This document shows positions 31,014 to 40,004 of a stretch of DNA of 64,000 bases, one piece after another. Below the pieces are notes generated by a model. That model worked only from the letters and a program-made list of their open reading frames with translations. It made no database searches and was not told the origin of the DNA. Position numbers and translations under genes: made by a program. The first letter of the stretch is position 1; each line of letters starts with the position of its first letter. The stretch covers positions 434,001 to 498,000 of the forward strand of contig NZ_JAFKIP010000003.1 in NCBI RefSeq assembly GCF_017305435.1, given 5' to 3'. This DNA is from Microbacterium sp. GTDB taxonomy: Bacteria; Actinomycetota; Actinomycetes; Actinomycetales; Microbacteriaceae.

Positions 31014-33191
31014 ATGTCCACCTCGATCACCGCTCTCGACACCGCCGGACCGGTGGATGCCCCGGCCGCCGCCCCACGCGCCTTCGGCGCGGCGCAGCTC
31101 GTCCAGGCACTCCCCGGAGCCGTGCGCAAGCTCAACCCGGCGGCGCTCTGGCGGAACCCGGTCATGTTCCTCGTCTGGGTCGGTGCCGCGCTGACGACGG
31201 CCATCGCGATCGCCGAGCCCTTCCTGGGCGGCCCCGAAGCCTCGGGCGGCACCCCCGTGCCGTTCGGATTCACGTGGGGGATCGCGATCTGGCTGTGGCT
31301 CACCGTGCTGTTCGCGAACCTCGCCGAGGCCGTCGCCGAGGGGCGGGGCAAGGCGCAGGCGTCCGCGCTGCGCAAGACCCGCACCACGACGCAGGCGCGT
31401 CTGGTCATCCGCTACGACGCGGCGACGGATGCCGGGGCTCTTCGCGCCGAGACGCGCGAGGTCGCCTCGAGCGAGCTGACGCTCGGAGACGTCGTCGTCG
31501 TCACCGCGGGCGAGCTGATCCCCGGGGACGGCGACATCGTCTCCGGCATCGCGACGGTCGACGAGTCGGCCATCACCGGCGAGTCCGCCCCCGTCGTGCG
31601 GGAGTCCGGCGGCGACCGCTCCGCCGTCACGGGCGGCACACGCGTCCTCTCCGACCGCATCGTGGTGGAGATCACCTCGAAGCCGGGGCAGACCTTCGTC
31701 GACCGCATGATCGCGCTCGTCGAGGGCGCGGCGAGGCAGAAGACGCCGAACGAGATCGCCCTCGGCATCCTGCTCGCGAGCCTGTCGATCGTCTTCGTCG
31801 TCGTCGTGCTCACGCTCAACCCGATCGCGTCGTACGCGGCGGCGCCCGTGTCGATCCCGGTGCTCGTCGCCCTGCTGGTGTGTCTCATCCCGACGACGAT
31901 CGGCGCCCTGCTCTCCGCGATCGGGATCGCCGGCATGGACCGCCTCGTGCAGCGCAACGTCCTGGCGATGTCCGGGCGCGCGGTGGAGGCCGCGGGCGAC
32001 GTCTCGACGCTGCTGCTCGACAAGACCGGCACGATCACGTACGGCAACCGCCGGGCCACGGAGTTCGTCGCTCTCTCCGGAGTGGAGGCGGGCGACCTCG
32101 CCCGTTCCGCCGCGCTCTCGTCGCTCGCCGACCCGACGCCCGAGGGCGTGTCGATCGTCGAACTGGCCGCCGGGCAGGGCATCCGGCTGGACGAGCCCGC
32201 CGGGGCGGTCAGCGTGCCGTTCACCGCGCAGACCCGGATGAGCGGGCTCGACCTGCCCGACGGGACACAGGTGCGCAAGGGCGCGGCATCCGCCGTCCTC
32301 GCGTGGCTGGATGCCGAGGGCATCGCGCTCCCCGCCGCGCAGCGTGCACAACTCCTTCGATCCGTCGACCGCATCGCCGAAAGCGGCGGAACTCCGCTGG
32401 TGGTCGCCACCCTCACCCCTCGGATCGAAGGAGTTGCGCACGCGCCGTCCGCCACGGTGCTCGGCGTCGTCCACCTGAAGGACATCGTCAAGGAGGGTCT
32501 GCGCGAGCGGTTCGAGGAGCTCCGCGCGATGGGCATCCGCACGGTCATGATCACGGGCGACAACCCGCTCACGGCGGCCGCGATCGCGAAGGAGGCCGGC
32601 GTCGACGACTTCCTCGCCGAGGCCACTCCCGAAGACAAGCTCGCCCTCATCCAGCGCGAGCAGGCGGGCGGCAACCTCGTCGCGATGACCGGCGACGGCA
32701 CGAACGACGCGCCCGCGCTCGCGCAGGCCGACGTCGGCGTCGCGATGAACACCGGCACGTCGGCCGCGAAGGAGGCCGGCAACATGGTCGACCTCGACTC
32801 CGACCCGACGAAGCTCATCGAGATCGTCCGCATCGGCAAGCAGCTGCTGATCACCCGCGGCGCGCTCACGACGTTCTCGCTCGCCAACGACATCGCGAAG
32901 TACTTCGCGATCATCCCGGCGATGTTCATGGGGGTCTTCCCCGGCCTGGCGGCGCTGAACGTCATGCAGCTGAGCTCCCCGGCGTCCGCGGTCACGAGCG
33001 CGATCGTCTTCAACGCGATCGTCATCGTGTTCCTGATCCCGCTCGCGCTGCGCGGGGTCCGCTTCCGTCCGACGAGCGCCTCGCAGACCCTCAGCCGCAA
33101 CCTCCTCATCTACGGCCTCGGCGGCGTCATCGCCCCGTTCATCGGCATCAAGCTGATCGACCTCGTCGTCGGCCTCCTCCCGGGCTTCTGA
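31014..33191 (+). CDS. kdpB: KdpB, P-type ATPase subunit
   Basis: A 725-residue P-type ATPase that powers high-affinity potassium uptake. The phosphorylated aspartate is D336 in [17 protein letters not shown] in the actuator domain and [18 protein letters not shown] in the P domain are intact. It is about 40 residues longer than the E. coli protein; an Ala/Pro-rich N-terminal tail accounts for part of this. Between GTPLVVA and VLGVVHLKD there is an extra stretch [16 protein letters not shown], encoded by one arm of a dispersed palindrome (32422-32440) that remains in frame. The insertion lies in the nucleotide/P-domain border and has not removed any catalytic motif. Confidence 0.97.
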   Translation: MSTSITALDTAGPVDAPAAAPRAFGAAQLVQALPGAVRKLNPAALWRNPVMFLVWVGAALTTAIAIAEPFLGGPEASGGTPVPFGFTWGIAIWLWLTVLFANLAEAVAEGRGKAQASALRKTRTTTQARLVIRYDAATDAGALRAETREVASSELTLGDVVVVTAGELIPGDGDIVSGIATVDESAITGESAPVVRESGGDRSAVTGGTRVLSDRIVVEITSKPGQTFVDRMIALVEGAARQKTPNEIALGILLASLSIVFVVVVLTLNPIASYAAAPVSIPVLVALLVCLIPTTIGALLSAIGIAGMDRLVQRNVLAMSGRAVEAAGDVSTLLLDKTGTITYGNRRATEFVALSGVEAGDLARSAALSSLADPTPEGVSIVELAAGQGIRLDEPAGAVSVPFTAQTRMSGLDLPDGTQVRKGAASAVLAWLDAEGIALPAAQRAQLLRSVDRIAESGGTPLVVATLTPRIEGVAHAPSATVLGVVHLKDIVKEGLRERFEELRAMGIRTVMITGDNPLTAAAIAKEAGVDDFLAEATPEDKLALIQREQAGGNLVAMTGDGTNDAPALAQADVGVAMNTGTSAAKEAGNMVDLDSDPTKLIEIVRIGKQLLITRGALTTFSLANDIAKYFAIIPAMFMGVFPGLAALNVMQLSSPASAVTSAIVFNAIVIVFLIPLALRGVRFRPTSASQTLSRNLLIYGLGGVIAPFIGIKLIDLVVGLLPGF
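32345..32440. repeat. TGCACAACTCC palindromic element inside kdpB (copy 2)
   Basis: The left arm TGCACAACTCCTTCGATCC (32345-32363) and right arm GGATCGAAGGAGTTGCGCA (32422-32440) are complementary at 18 of 19 positions, 58 bp apart. Both arms recur in the intergenic element at 18021-18106. Within kdpB the element is read through in frame. Confidence 0.65.
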
Positions 33192-33231
33192 CCGCGCCTG
33201 CACCGCGCCCTTATCGCGAAAGGTTCCTCTC

Positions 33232-33843
33232 ATGTCCTCCACCCGCACCTTCCTGCGCACGACGGGCGTCGCCCTGCGCGCGATGGTCGTCGCAACGCTC
33301 ACCCTCGGGCTGGGCTACACCCTGCTGATCACCGGCGTAGGGCAGCTCCTGCTGCCCTGGCAGGCGAACGGCTCGACCGTGACCGACTCGGCCGGCACCG
33401 TCGTCGGCTCCGCGCTCCTCGGGCAGTCGTTCACCGATGCGGACGGCAACGCACTGCCGGAGTACTTCCAGGGCCGCCCGTCCGCTGCCGGCGAGGGCTA
33501 CGACGGCGGCGCCTCCTCCGGCTCGAACTGGGGCCCGCAGAACGCGGACCTCGTCACGTCGATCGGCGAGCGCAAGGCTGCCGTCGCCGCTCGCGAGGGC
33601 GTCGCGGAGAGCGACGTGCCCGCGGATGCCGTGACGGCATCCGGCTCGGGACTCGATCCGCACATCTCGGTCGCGTACGCCGACCTGCAGATCGCGCGCG
33701 TCGCGGATGCCCGCGGGCTCTCGCGCGCGGAGGTGGCGCGTCTGGTCGCGGAGCACACCACGGGCCGCGACCTGGGCTACCTCGGCGAGCCGCGCGTGAA
33801 CGTCCTGGAGCTGAACGTCGCGCTCGACGCGCTCGCCCGCTGA
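33232..33843 (+). CDS. kdpC: KdpC, potassium-transporting ATPase accessory subunit
   Basis: A 203-residue subunit with one N-terminal membrane helix (about 9-36, TTGVALRAMVVATLTLGLGY) and a large outer domain. Family motifs are GSALLGQSFTDADGNALPEYFQGRPSAAG, SGSNWGPQN and the C-terminal LGEPRVNVLELNVALD. KdpC supports assembly and raises the ATP affinity of the complex. GAAAGG lies eight bases before the ATG. It ends the structural operon; kdpD follows after 31 bp with its own promoter-like box. Confidence 0.95.
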   Translation: MSSTRTFLRTTGVALRAMVVATLTLGLGYTLLITGVGQLLLPWQANGSTVTDSAGTVVGSALLGQSFTDADGNALPEYFQGRPSAAGEGYDGGASSGSNWGPQNADLVTSIGERKAAVAAREGVAESDVPADAVTASGSGLDPHISVAYADLQIARVADARGLSRAEVARLVAEHTTGRDLGYLGEPRVNVLELNVALDALAR

Positions 33844-33862
33844 CGGCGCATGACGCGGAAAC

Positions 33863-33868
33863 TAGGGT
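33863..33868 (+). promoter_or_regulatory. -10 box (TAGGGT) of kdpDE
   Basis: TAGGGT ends six bases before the kdpD ATG, suggesting a leaderless transcript for the sensor-regulator pair that is independent of kdpFABC. Confidence 0.45.
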
Positions 33869-33874
33869 GAATCC

Positions 33875-36445
33875 ATGAGACGGGGCCGACTGCGGGTGCT
33901 GCTGGGGGCGGCTCCCGGCGTCGGGAAGACGTACGAGATGCTCGAGGAGGGGCGGCGACTGCTCGAGGAGGGCATCGACGTCGTCGTCGCCGTCGTCGAG
34001 ACGCACGGCCGGGCCGCGACCGCCGCCAAGATCGAGGGGCTGCCCCTCATGCCCCGCCGGATCGTCAGCCACCGCGGCGTCGAGCTCGAGGAGATGGATC
34101 TCGACGGGGTCATCGCGCGCGCTCCGCGGCTGGCGCTCGTCGACGAACTCGCGCACACGAACGCGCCGGGATCGCCCCACGAGAAGCGCTGGCAGGACGT
34201 CGAGAGTCTGCTGGATGCCGGCATCGACGTGATCACGACCGTCAACGTGCAGCACATCGAATCGCTCGGCGGCGTCGTGGAGCAGATCACCGGGGTCGCG
34301 CAGCGCGAGACCGTGCCGGATGCCGTCGTGCGCGCCGCCGATCAGATCGAGGTGGTCGACCTCGCGCCCCAGTCCCTGCGAGATCGACTCTCCGCCGGAC
34401 AGGTGTATCCCGCCGAGCGGATCGATGCGGCTCTGTCGAACTACTTCCGCCTCGGGAACCTGACGGCGCTGCGCGAGCTCGCCCTCCTGTGGCTCGCCGA
34501 CGAGGTCGACAGCGCATTGAAGACGTACCGCGCCGAGCAGGGCATCGAGGGCACCTGGCAGGCGCGCGAGCGCGTCGTGGTGGCTCTCACCGGCGGCGCC
34601 GAGGGCGAGACGCTGCTGCGCCGCGGAGCCCGGATCGCCGCACGGTCTGCGGGCGGCGAGCTGCTCGCCGTGCACGTCGACAACCAGGACGGGCTGCTCA
34701 GCGAGACGCCTGGGGCCCTCGCCGCCCAGCGCACCCTCGTCGAGCAGCTCGGCGGCAGCTACCATCAGGTCGTCGGCAGCGACGTGCCTCGCGCGCTCGT
34801 CGAGTTCGCGCGCTCGGTCAACGCGACCCAGCTCGTCGTCGGGGTGAGCCGCCGCGGCCGCCTCCAGGCGGCTCTCACGGGCCCGGGCATCGGATCGACC
34901 GTCATCCGCGAGTCGGGCGACATCGACGTGCACATGGTGACGCACTCCGCGGCGGGCGGGCGGCTGGCGCTGCCGCGCCTGGCCGGCACGGCGCTGAGCG
35001 TGCGCCGCCGCATCGCGGGCTTCGCCGTCGCGCTCATCGGCGGCCCGCTGCTCACGTGGTTGCTCGCCTCGTTCCGCACCGACGAGACGATCACGACCGA
35101 CGTGCTCGCGTACCAGCTGCTCGTCGTGGTCGTCGCGCTCGCGGGCGGCATCTGGCCCGCCGTCTTCGCGGCCGTGATGTCGGGGCTCACCCTCGACTTC
35201 TTCTTCGTGCGGCCCTTCTACACCGTGACCGTCGCAGACCCGCGGCACACGTGGGCACTCGTGCTGTACGTCGTGATCGCCATCCTCGTGAGCGTCGTCG
35301 TCGACCGCTCGGCGCGCGCCGCCCGTCTCGCACGCCGCCGCGCCACGGAGTCGGAGCTGCTCGCGACCGTCGCCGGCAGCGTCCTGCGCGGTCAGGGCGC
35401 GATCCCCGCGCTCGTCACGCGCACGCGGGAGGCGTTCTCTCTCGCCGGTGTGCGGCTCGTGGTCGACGGCGAGACCGTGGCGAGCGACGGCGAGCCGCTG
35501 CGGGCGCGCTCCCGTGAAAAGGGCGGGCAGCGCGGTGAGGCCGAACCCACCGTCATCCCGGTCGGCACGGATGCCTCGCTCGAGCTGCACGGCGCTCCGC
35601 TGGATGCCGCGGAACGCCGCCTCCTGCAGGTCATCGTCACCCAGCTCGAGGGGGCGCTCGAGCAGCGGCGTCTCGAACAGTCCGCGCAGGCCGCCGACGT
35701 GCTCGCTCAAGCCGATCAGGTGCGCAGCGCTCTGCTCTCGGCGGTGAGCCACGACCTGCGGCGCCCGCTCGCGGCGGCGGTCGCGGCGATCGGCGGACTG
35801 CGTGCGGCGGGGCCCGGCCTGTCGGCATCCGACCGCGCGGAACTCCTCGCGACCGCCGACGAGAGCCTCACCACGCTCACCTCGCTCGTCACGGACCTCC
35901 TCGACGTGTCGCGCGTCGAGGCAGGCGTGCTGGCGGTGTCGCTCGCGCCGACGGATGCCGCAGCGGTCGTCGCGGCATCCGTCGATGAACTGGGGCTCGG
36001 GCCCGCCGACGTCGACCTCGCTCTCGACGACGAGCTGCCTCCCCTCGCCGCCGATCCCGTGCTGCTGCAGCGCGTCCTCGTGAACGTGCTCGCCAACGCG
36101 CTGCGGTATGAGCCGCGCGGGGGAACGCGCGTGCGGCTGACGACGAGTCGGCTCGGCGAGCGCGCGCAGATCCGCATCATCGACCACGGTCCCGGACTGC
36201 CGCCCGAGCGACGCAACGACGCGTTCTCGCCCTTCCAACGCCTCGGCGACACGGACAACACGACGGGGCTCGGCCTCGGCCTTGCGCTGTCGCGCGGATT
36301 CACCGAGGGGATGGGGGGCACGCTCACCCCCGAAGACACCCCCGGAGGCGGACTCACGATGGTGATCGAGCTTCCGGTCTCTGAGCCTGTTGACGGCGCG
36401 GACGCTGCCGCGGCATCGCTCCCTGCGGAAGGATCGGACGCATGA
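33875..36445 (+). CDS. kdpD: KdpD sensor histidine kinase
   Basis: An 856-residue membrane sensor of potassium/turgor status. Domains in order: KdpD N-terminal domain with Walker A GAAPGVGKTYEML (about 12-24) and LVDELAHTNAPGSPHEKRWQDVE; a universal-stress-type domain (about 230-355); four membrane helices (about 385-485); a GAF-like region; dimerisation domain with phosphorylated H626 in SHDLRRPL; and a kinase ATPase domain with RIIDHGPGLPPERR and GLGLGLALSRGF. The full set of domains is present, so second-messenger and membrane inputs should both work. Its stop overlaps kdpE (ATGA). Confidence 0.96.
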   Translation: MRRGRLRVLLGAAPGVGKTYEMLEEGRRLLEEGIDVVVAVVETHGRAATAAKIEGLPLMPRRIVSHRGVELEEMDLDGVIARAPRLALVDELAHTNAPGSPHEKRWQDVESLLDAGIDVITTVNVQHIESLGGVVEQITGVAQRETVPDAVVRAADQIEVVDLAPQSLRDRLSAGQVYPAERIDAALSNYFRLGNLTALRELALLWLADEVDSALKTYRAEQGIEGTWQARERVVVALTGGAEGETLLRRGARIAARSAGGELLAVHVDNQDGLLSETPGALAAQRTLVEQLGGSYHQVVGSDVPRALVEFARSVNATQLVVGVSRRGRLQAALTGPGIGSTVIRESGDIDVHMVTHSAAGGRLALPRLAGTALSVRRRIAGFAVALIGGPLLTWLLASFRTDETITTDVLAYQLLVVVVALAGGIWPAVFAAVMSGLTLDFFFVRPFYTVTVADPRHTWALVLYVVIAILVSVVVDRSARAARLARRRATESELLATVAGSVLRGQGAIPALVTRTREAFSLAGVRLVVDGETVASDGEPLRARSREKGGQRGEAEPTVIPVGTDASLELHGAPLDAAERRLLQVIVTQLEGALEQRRLEQSAQAADVLAQADQVRSALLSAVSHDLRRPLAAAVAAIGGLRAAGPGLSASDRAELLATADESLTTLTSLVTDLLDVSRVEAGVLAVSLAPTDAAAVVAASVDELGLGPADVDLALDDELPPLAADPVLLQRVLVNVLANALRYEPRGGTRVRLTTSRLGERAQIRIIDHGPGLPPERRNDAFSPFQRLGDTDNTTGLGLGLALSRGFTEGMGGTLTPEDTPGGGLTMVIELPVSEPVDGADAAAASLPAEGSDA

Positions 36446-37125
36446 AGATCCTCGTGGCCGACGACGATCCGCAGCTCGTGCGCGCGCTGCGGATCACGCT
36501 CGCCGCGCACGGCTACGACGTCGTGGCCGCCGCCGACGGGGCCGCTGCGGTCACGCTCGCGGCGCAGGCCCACCCGGACATCGTGCTGCTCGACCTCGGG
36601 ATGCCGCATCTCGACGGCATCGGCGTCATCGCGGCGCTGCGCGGGTGGACCGACGCCCCGATCATCGTCGTCTCGGGGCGCACCGGCTCGGCCGACAAGG
36701 TCGATGCGCTGGATGCCGGGGCCGACGACTACGTCACGAAGCCCTTCCAGATCGACGAGCTGCTTGCGCGGCTGCGCGCCCTCGCGCGGCGCTCGACGCC
36801 GGTCGCGGGGGTCGGGGCCGACCCGGTCGTGCGCTTCGGCGATGTGACGGTCGACCTCGTCGCGAAGATCGTGACGAGGGCGGGGGCGGCGGTGCACCTG
36901 ACCCCGACCGAGTGGCGCATGCTGGAGTTTCTCGCGCGGCATCCCGGCGCGCTCGTGACGCGCCAGACCCTCCTGAAGGACATCTGGGGCACCGAGCAGG
37001 TCGCCGACACGGGCTACCTGCGGCTGTACGTGTCGCAACTGCGCAAGAAGCTCGAGCCCGACCCGGCCGCGCCGCGGCACCTGCTGACCGAGTCGGGCAT
37101 GGGCTATCGCCTCGTCCTCGAGTGA
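36442..37125 (+). CDS. kdpE: KdpE response regulator
   Basis: A 227-residue OmpR/PhoB-type regulator. The receiver domain has the acidic pair at 7-9 (ADDDPQ), phosphorylated D51 in VLLDLGMPHLDG and the conserved lysine in VTKPFQIDELLARLRAL. The C-terminal winged helix contains LTPTEWRMLEFLARHPGALVTRQTLLKDIWG and YLRLYVSQLRKKLEPDP. It activates kdpFABC when phosphorylated by KdpD. It overlaps kdpD by 4 bp and ends before a palindromic terminator-like element. Confidence 0.97.
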   Translation: MKILVADDDPQLVRALRITLAAHGYDVVAAADGAAAVTLAAQAHPDIVLLDLGMPHLDGIGVIAALRGWTDAPIIVVSGRTGSADKVDALDAGADDYVTKPFQIDELLARLRALARRSTPVAGVGADPVVRFGDVTVDLVAKIVTRAGAAVHLTPTEWRMLEFLARHPGALVTRQTLLKDIWGTEQVADTGYLRLYVSQLRKKLEPDPAAPRHLLTESGMGYRLVLE

Positions 37126-37166
37126 GGCGCGCGGCCTGCGCGGCGCGTGCGGAGCCGCACACGTCA

Positions 37167-37235
37167 CGAAAGCAGGCTGAATCAACCTCCTGCGGGCCCA
37201 CGGCCTCGGAAGATGTCGATCCAGCCTGCTTTTCG
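37167..37235. terminator. Imperfect hairpin between kdpE and the SRPBCC gene
   Basis: CGAAAGCAGGCTGAATC (37167-37183) faces GATCCAGCCTGCTTTTCG (about 37218-37235) between two convergent genes. The arms differ by one inserted base and one mismatch. TTTT in the right arm could help termination of the rightward kdp transcript. Confidence 0.55.
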
Positions 37236-37264
37236 CGCGGGGAACCGCGGCGGCGGCCGCGAGG

Positions 37265-38233
37265 TCAGCGCGCCGCGAGCACCGTCTCTTCGAGCCGCGC
37301 GTACGAGGCCTCCATGCCGTCGGTCATGCCGGTCGCGAGGATCATGTCGCGCGTCGCAGCATCCGGGTACTCGATCAGGAGCGTGAGGAGCGTCGCGCCG
37401 TCCTCTTCGTAGAGCTGCAGGTCGTTGAGGGTCGACGGCCCCGGCATCCCGATCATCTTCTCGGTGGTCACGGCGCGCCACGTCGGCTCGCTGAGCACGG
37501 TCTCACCCTCGAAGCCGAAGCGCGATGCCTCGTCGTCGCCCTGCTGCCACACGTAGCGGTAGGTGTCGCCGACCTCGCACTCGATCATCTGCCACCCATC
37601 GGGCCCGAGGAGCCACGTCTTCAGGAGCTCCGGCTCGTGGTGCGCGCGCCACACGAGCTCGCGCGGGCCGTCGATGAGGCGCGTGATGCGCACGTGCTGG
37701 TCGTCGAGGATCTCGGTGCGGGTGCCCTTGCCCTCGGCGTAGTCGCGCAGATCCTGCAGGACGGTGTCGAGCTGGTTCATCGCCATGCGCGAGCCCTCCA
37801 CGGCGCCCATCGCGACGACCTGCTCGAGCGCTTCCGCCGAGGTGAAGTACGTCGTGTTGACCAGGCGCGATCCGGCATCCGTCGCCTCGAAGGCGAACAC
37901 CATGCGCATCGAGGGGAACCCCTCGAGCTTCTCGCCGTCCTCCCCCACGAACGAGTCGAGCACCTCGAACGACCGGCCCTCGTCGACGTTCAGCACCTCC
38001 CACGCCCCGCCGGAGCGCTGCCCCTGCGGACTCGTCATGTGGTACTCGGCGCGGCCCCCGGGGCGCAGGTCGAACGCCGTGAAGGTCGCCGGCCACCCCG
38101 GAGGGCCCCAGAAGCGCGACAGCTGGGTCGGGTCGGTGAACGCCCGCCAGAGCCGGTCGACGGATGCCGCGGCATCCGCCGTGAGCGTCATCGTGAGGTT
38201 CTCGGGGTCGGTCGTGATGTCGGTGACGGGCAT
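37265..38233 (-). CDS. Double SRPBCC (AHSA1-type) domain protein
   Basis: A 322-residue cytosolic protein made of two START-like AHSA1 domains. The first (about 12-150) has LWRAFTDPTQLSRFWGPPGWPATFTAFDLRPGGRAEYHM, and the second (about 165-315) has LVWRAHHEPELLKTWLLGPDGWQM with VTTEKMIGM. Such domains bind hydrophobic ligands; proteins of this kind are very often encoded directly after an ArsR regulator, as here. The ATG at 38233 follows GGAGAGTG, and the ArsR stop lies just upstream, so both come from one short message. The ligand is unknown. Confidence 0.87.
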   Translation of the reverse strand: MPVTDITTDPENLTMTLTADAAASVDRLWRAFTDPTQLSRFWGPPGWPATFTAFDLRPGGRAEYHMTSPQGQRSGGAWEVLNVDEGRSFEVLDSFVGEDGEKLEGFPSMRMVFAFEATDAGSRLVNTTYFTSAEALEQVVAMGAVEGSRMAMNQLDTVLQDLRDYAEGKGTRTEILDDQHVRITRLIDGPRELVWRAHHEPELLKTWLLGPDGWQMIECEVGDTYRYVWQQGDDEASRFGFEGETVLSEPTWRAVTTEKMIGMPGPSTLNDLQLYEEDGATLLTLLIEYPDAATRDMILATGMTDGMEASYARLEETVLAAR

Positions 38234-38234
38234 G

Positions 38235-38594
38235 TCACTCTCCTTCGTGTGAGGCCGTGCGGGGGTCGGCGAGCAGCGCATCGAGGCGATCGATGCGGGC
38301 GCGCCAGAGCTCTTCGTAGCGGGCGAGCAGCGCGCGGGCGCGGGCGATCATGGCGGGGTCTGCGCGGACGAGGCGCTCGCGCCCTTCGGCGCGTTTGACG
38401 ACGAGCTGAGCGGCTTCGAGGACGGCCACGTGCTTCTGCACCGCCGCGAACGACATCTCGTACTCTGCAGCGAGCGCCGACACGGACTGCTCGGACGCGA
38501 TCGTCCGCCGCAGGATGTCGCGCCGCGTCGCCGCCGCGAGCGCGTGGAACACGCGGTCGATCTCATCGTCGCTCAATTCACTTTGTACAACCAT
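38235..38594 (-). CDS. ArsR-family transcriptional regulator
   Basis: A 119-residue winged-helix repressor (ELSDDEIDRVFHALAAATRRDILRRTIASEQSVSALAAEYEMSFAAVQKHVAVLEAAQLVVKRAEGRERLVRA). No metal-binding cysteines are present, so it is not an arsenic or metal sensor and belongs to the group paired with SRPBCC proteins. The start codon sits inside a perfect 9-2-9 palindrome that also lies 8 bp after the -10 box, so the protein probably represses its own leaderless transcript. Confidence 0.92.
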   Translation of the reverse strand: MVVQSELSDDEIDRVFHALAAATRRDILRRTIASEQSVSALAAEYEMSFAAVQKHVAVLEAAQLVVKRAEGRERLVRADPAMIARARALLARYEELWRARIDRLDALLADPRTASHEGE

Positions 38595-38631
38595 TTGGTT
38601 GTACGTTACGGCGATGGATGCCGCGTGTCAA
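38585..38631 (-). promoter_or_regulatory. ArsR operon promoter with operator over the start codon
   Basis: -35 TTGACA (38626-38631, minus strand), 17-bp spacer and -10 TAACGT (38603-38608) form one of the best promoters in the window. The palindrome GTACAACCA-TT-TGGTTGTAC (38585-38604) covers the -10 edge, the transcription start and the ATG at 38594. Confidence 0.8.
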
Positions 38632-38640
38632 GAGATGCGG

Positions 38641-39528
38641 TCACTCGGCGCTGCGCTCCGCAGGCGCTCGGACGATGTCGGGTGTGGCCGTCATCGCGGC
38701 CCAGCTCGCGAGCATCCGGAGCGCGTCGGCGGAAGGTGACCCGGGTTCGGCGGTGTAGGTCGAGAGCGTGAGTCCAGGATCGGCGGGGAGTTCGAAGGCC
38801 TCGTAGGTGAGCTCGAGCTCGCCGACGACAGGGTGCCGGAGTCTTTTGACGCCGGTGCGGTGGTAGCGCACGTTGTGCGCGGCCCAGAGGGCGCGGAACC
38901 GCTCCGAGCGGGTGGACAGTTCGCCGACGAGGTCGGTGAGGCGTTTGTCATACGGATTGCGCCCTGCTTCGCCGCGCATCGTCGCGACGAGGTCCTGCGT
39001 GTTCTTGTCCCAGTCGACGTAGAAGTCGGGAGCCGCAGGGTCGAGGAACGCGAAGCGGGCGCTGTTGGGTTCGGGCTCCGCGAACACCGGCGAGTACAGC
39101 GCGCGTCCGAGTGCATTCGCTGCGACGTAGTCGAAGTAGTTGTTGCGCAGCATGGCCGGGGCATCGGTGATGGCATCCAGCAGGCGCAGGATGCTGGGGC
39201 GGATGCCGTCGGCGCGCCGCCGCGGCTTCCGCGCGACCGGTGACGCGTTCGCCGTATGGGCGAGGTCGAACAGGTGCGCGGTCTCCGCCTCGTCGAGCTG
39301 CAGTGCGCGAGCAAGGGCGTCGAGCACCGTATCGGAGGCGCCGGACAGGTCGCCCCGCTCGATGCGTGTGTAGTAGTCGACGCTCACGCCGGCCAGGAGG
39401 GCGACCTCTTCGCGGCGGAGGCCGGGTACACGCCGATTGCCACCCCAGGCCGGAAGCCCGGCCTGGTCGGGAGCGATGCGGTCTCTGCGCGTGGAGAGGA
39501 ACTCGCGCACTTCACTGCGGTGGTCCAT
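38641..39528 (-). CDS. XRE-family regulator with MmyB-like ligand-binding domain
   Basis: A 295-residue regulator. The N-terminal helix-turn-helix is in PGLRREEVALLAGVSVDYYTRIERGDLSGASDTVLDALARAL (about 35-80). The remainder is the MmyB-like sensor domain with LLDAITDAPAMLRNNYFDYVAANALGRALYSPVF and VKRLRHPVVGELELTYEAFELP, a PAS-like fold thought to bind fatty acids or similar small molecules. ATG 39528 lies seven bases from the -10 box TACCGT (39536-39541). It is divergent from the CMD/aldo-keto reductase operon and is the obvious candidate for its control; such regulators typically face oxidoreductase genes. Confidence 0.9.
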   Translation of the reverse strand: MDHRSEVREFLSTRRDRIAPDQAGLPAWGGNRRVPGLRREEVALLAGVSVDYYTRIERGDLSGASDTVLDALARALQLDEAETAHLFDLAHTANASPVARKPRRRADGIRPSILRLLDAITDAPAMLRNNYFDYVAANALGRALYSPVFAEPEPNSARFAFLDPAAPDFYVDWDKNTQDLVATMRGEAGRNPYDKRLTDLVGELSTRSERFRALWAAHNVRYHRTGVKRLRHPVVGELELTYEAFELPADPGLTLSTYTAEPGSPSADALRMLASWAAMTATPDIVRAPAERSAE

Positions 39529-39671
39529 GGCATCGACGGTACGCGCCCCTGGCATCGAGAGGGAGGGACTGTCAGCCCCTCCCGGCCCGACGGCGACGCT
39601 CCTACCGTGGACAGCGCGGCCGGCAGTGCAACGTCCGCGGCCGCTCCCGCCCGCGTCCGAAGGGAACCATC

Positions 39672-40004
39672 ATGACCGACAACCTCACCGCCGCCCAGAA
39701 GGCGATCGGCGACTTCTCCCCCAAGCTCGTCGAACTCACCGACGGCGTCCTCTTCGGGGATATCTGGGAGCGACCCGGCCTTTCGACCCGCGACCGCAGC
39801 CTCATCACCGTCGCGACCCTCATCGCCAACGGCTCCACCGAGCAGCTCGTCGGGCACCTGCAGCGCGCCCGCGCGAACGGGCTCACCGTGGACGAGCTCA
39901 CCGAGACCATCGTCCACCTCGCCTTCTACGCCGGCTGGCCGCACGCCATGTCCGCCGTCACCGTCGCGAAGCGCGTCTTCGCAGAACAGGAGAACCCCGC
40001 ATGA
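39672..40004 (+). CDS. Carboxymuconolactone decarboxylase-family protein
   Basis: A 110-residue all-helical CMD-family protein (SPKLVELTDGVLFGDIWERPGLSTRDRSLITVATLIANG, then HLAFYAGWPHAMSAVTVAKRVF). It has no cysteine, so it is not a peroxidase-type AhpD member and resembles the PcaC/YurZ branch. In operons with aldo/keto reductases such proteins are common, but their reaction is unclear. Its stop overlaps the next gene's ATG by 4 bp (ATGA). Confidence 0.88.
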   Translation: MTDNLTAAQKAIGDFSPKLVELTDGVLFGDIWERPGLSTRDRSLITVATLIANGSTEQLVGHLQRARANGLTVDELTETIVHLAFYAGWPHAMSAVTVAKRVFAEQENPA

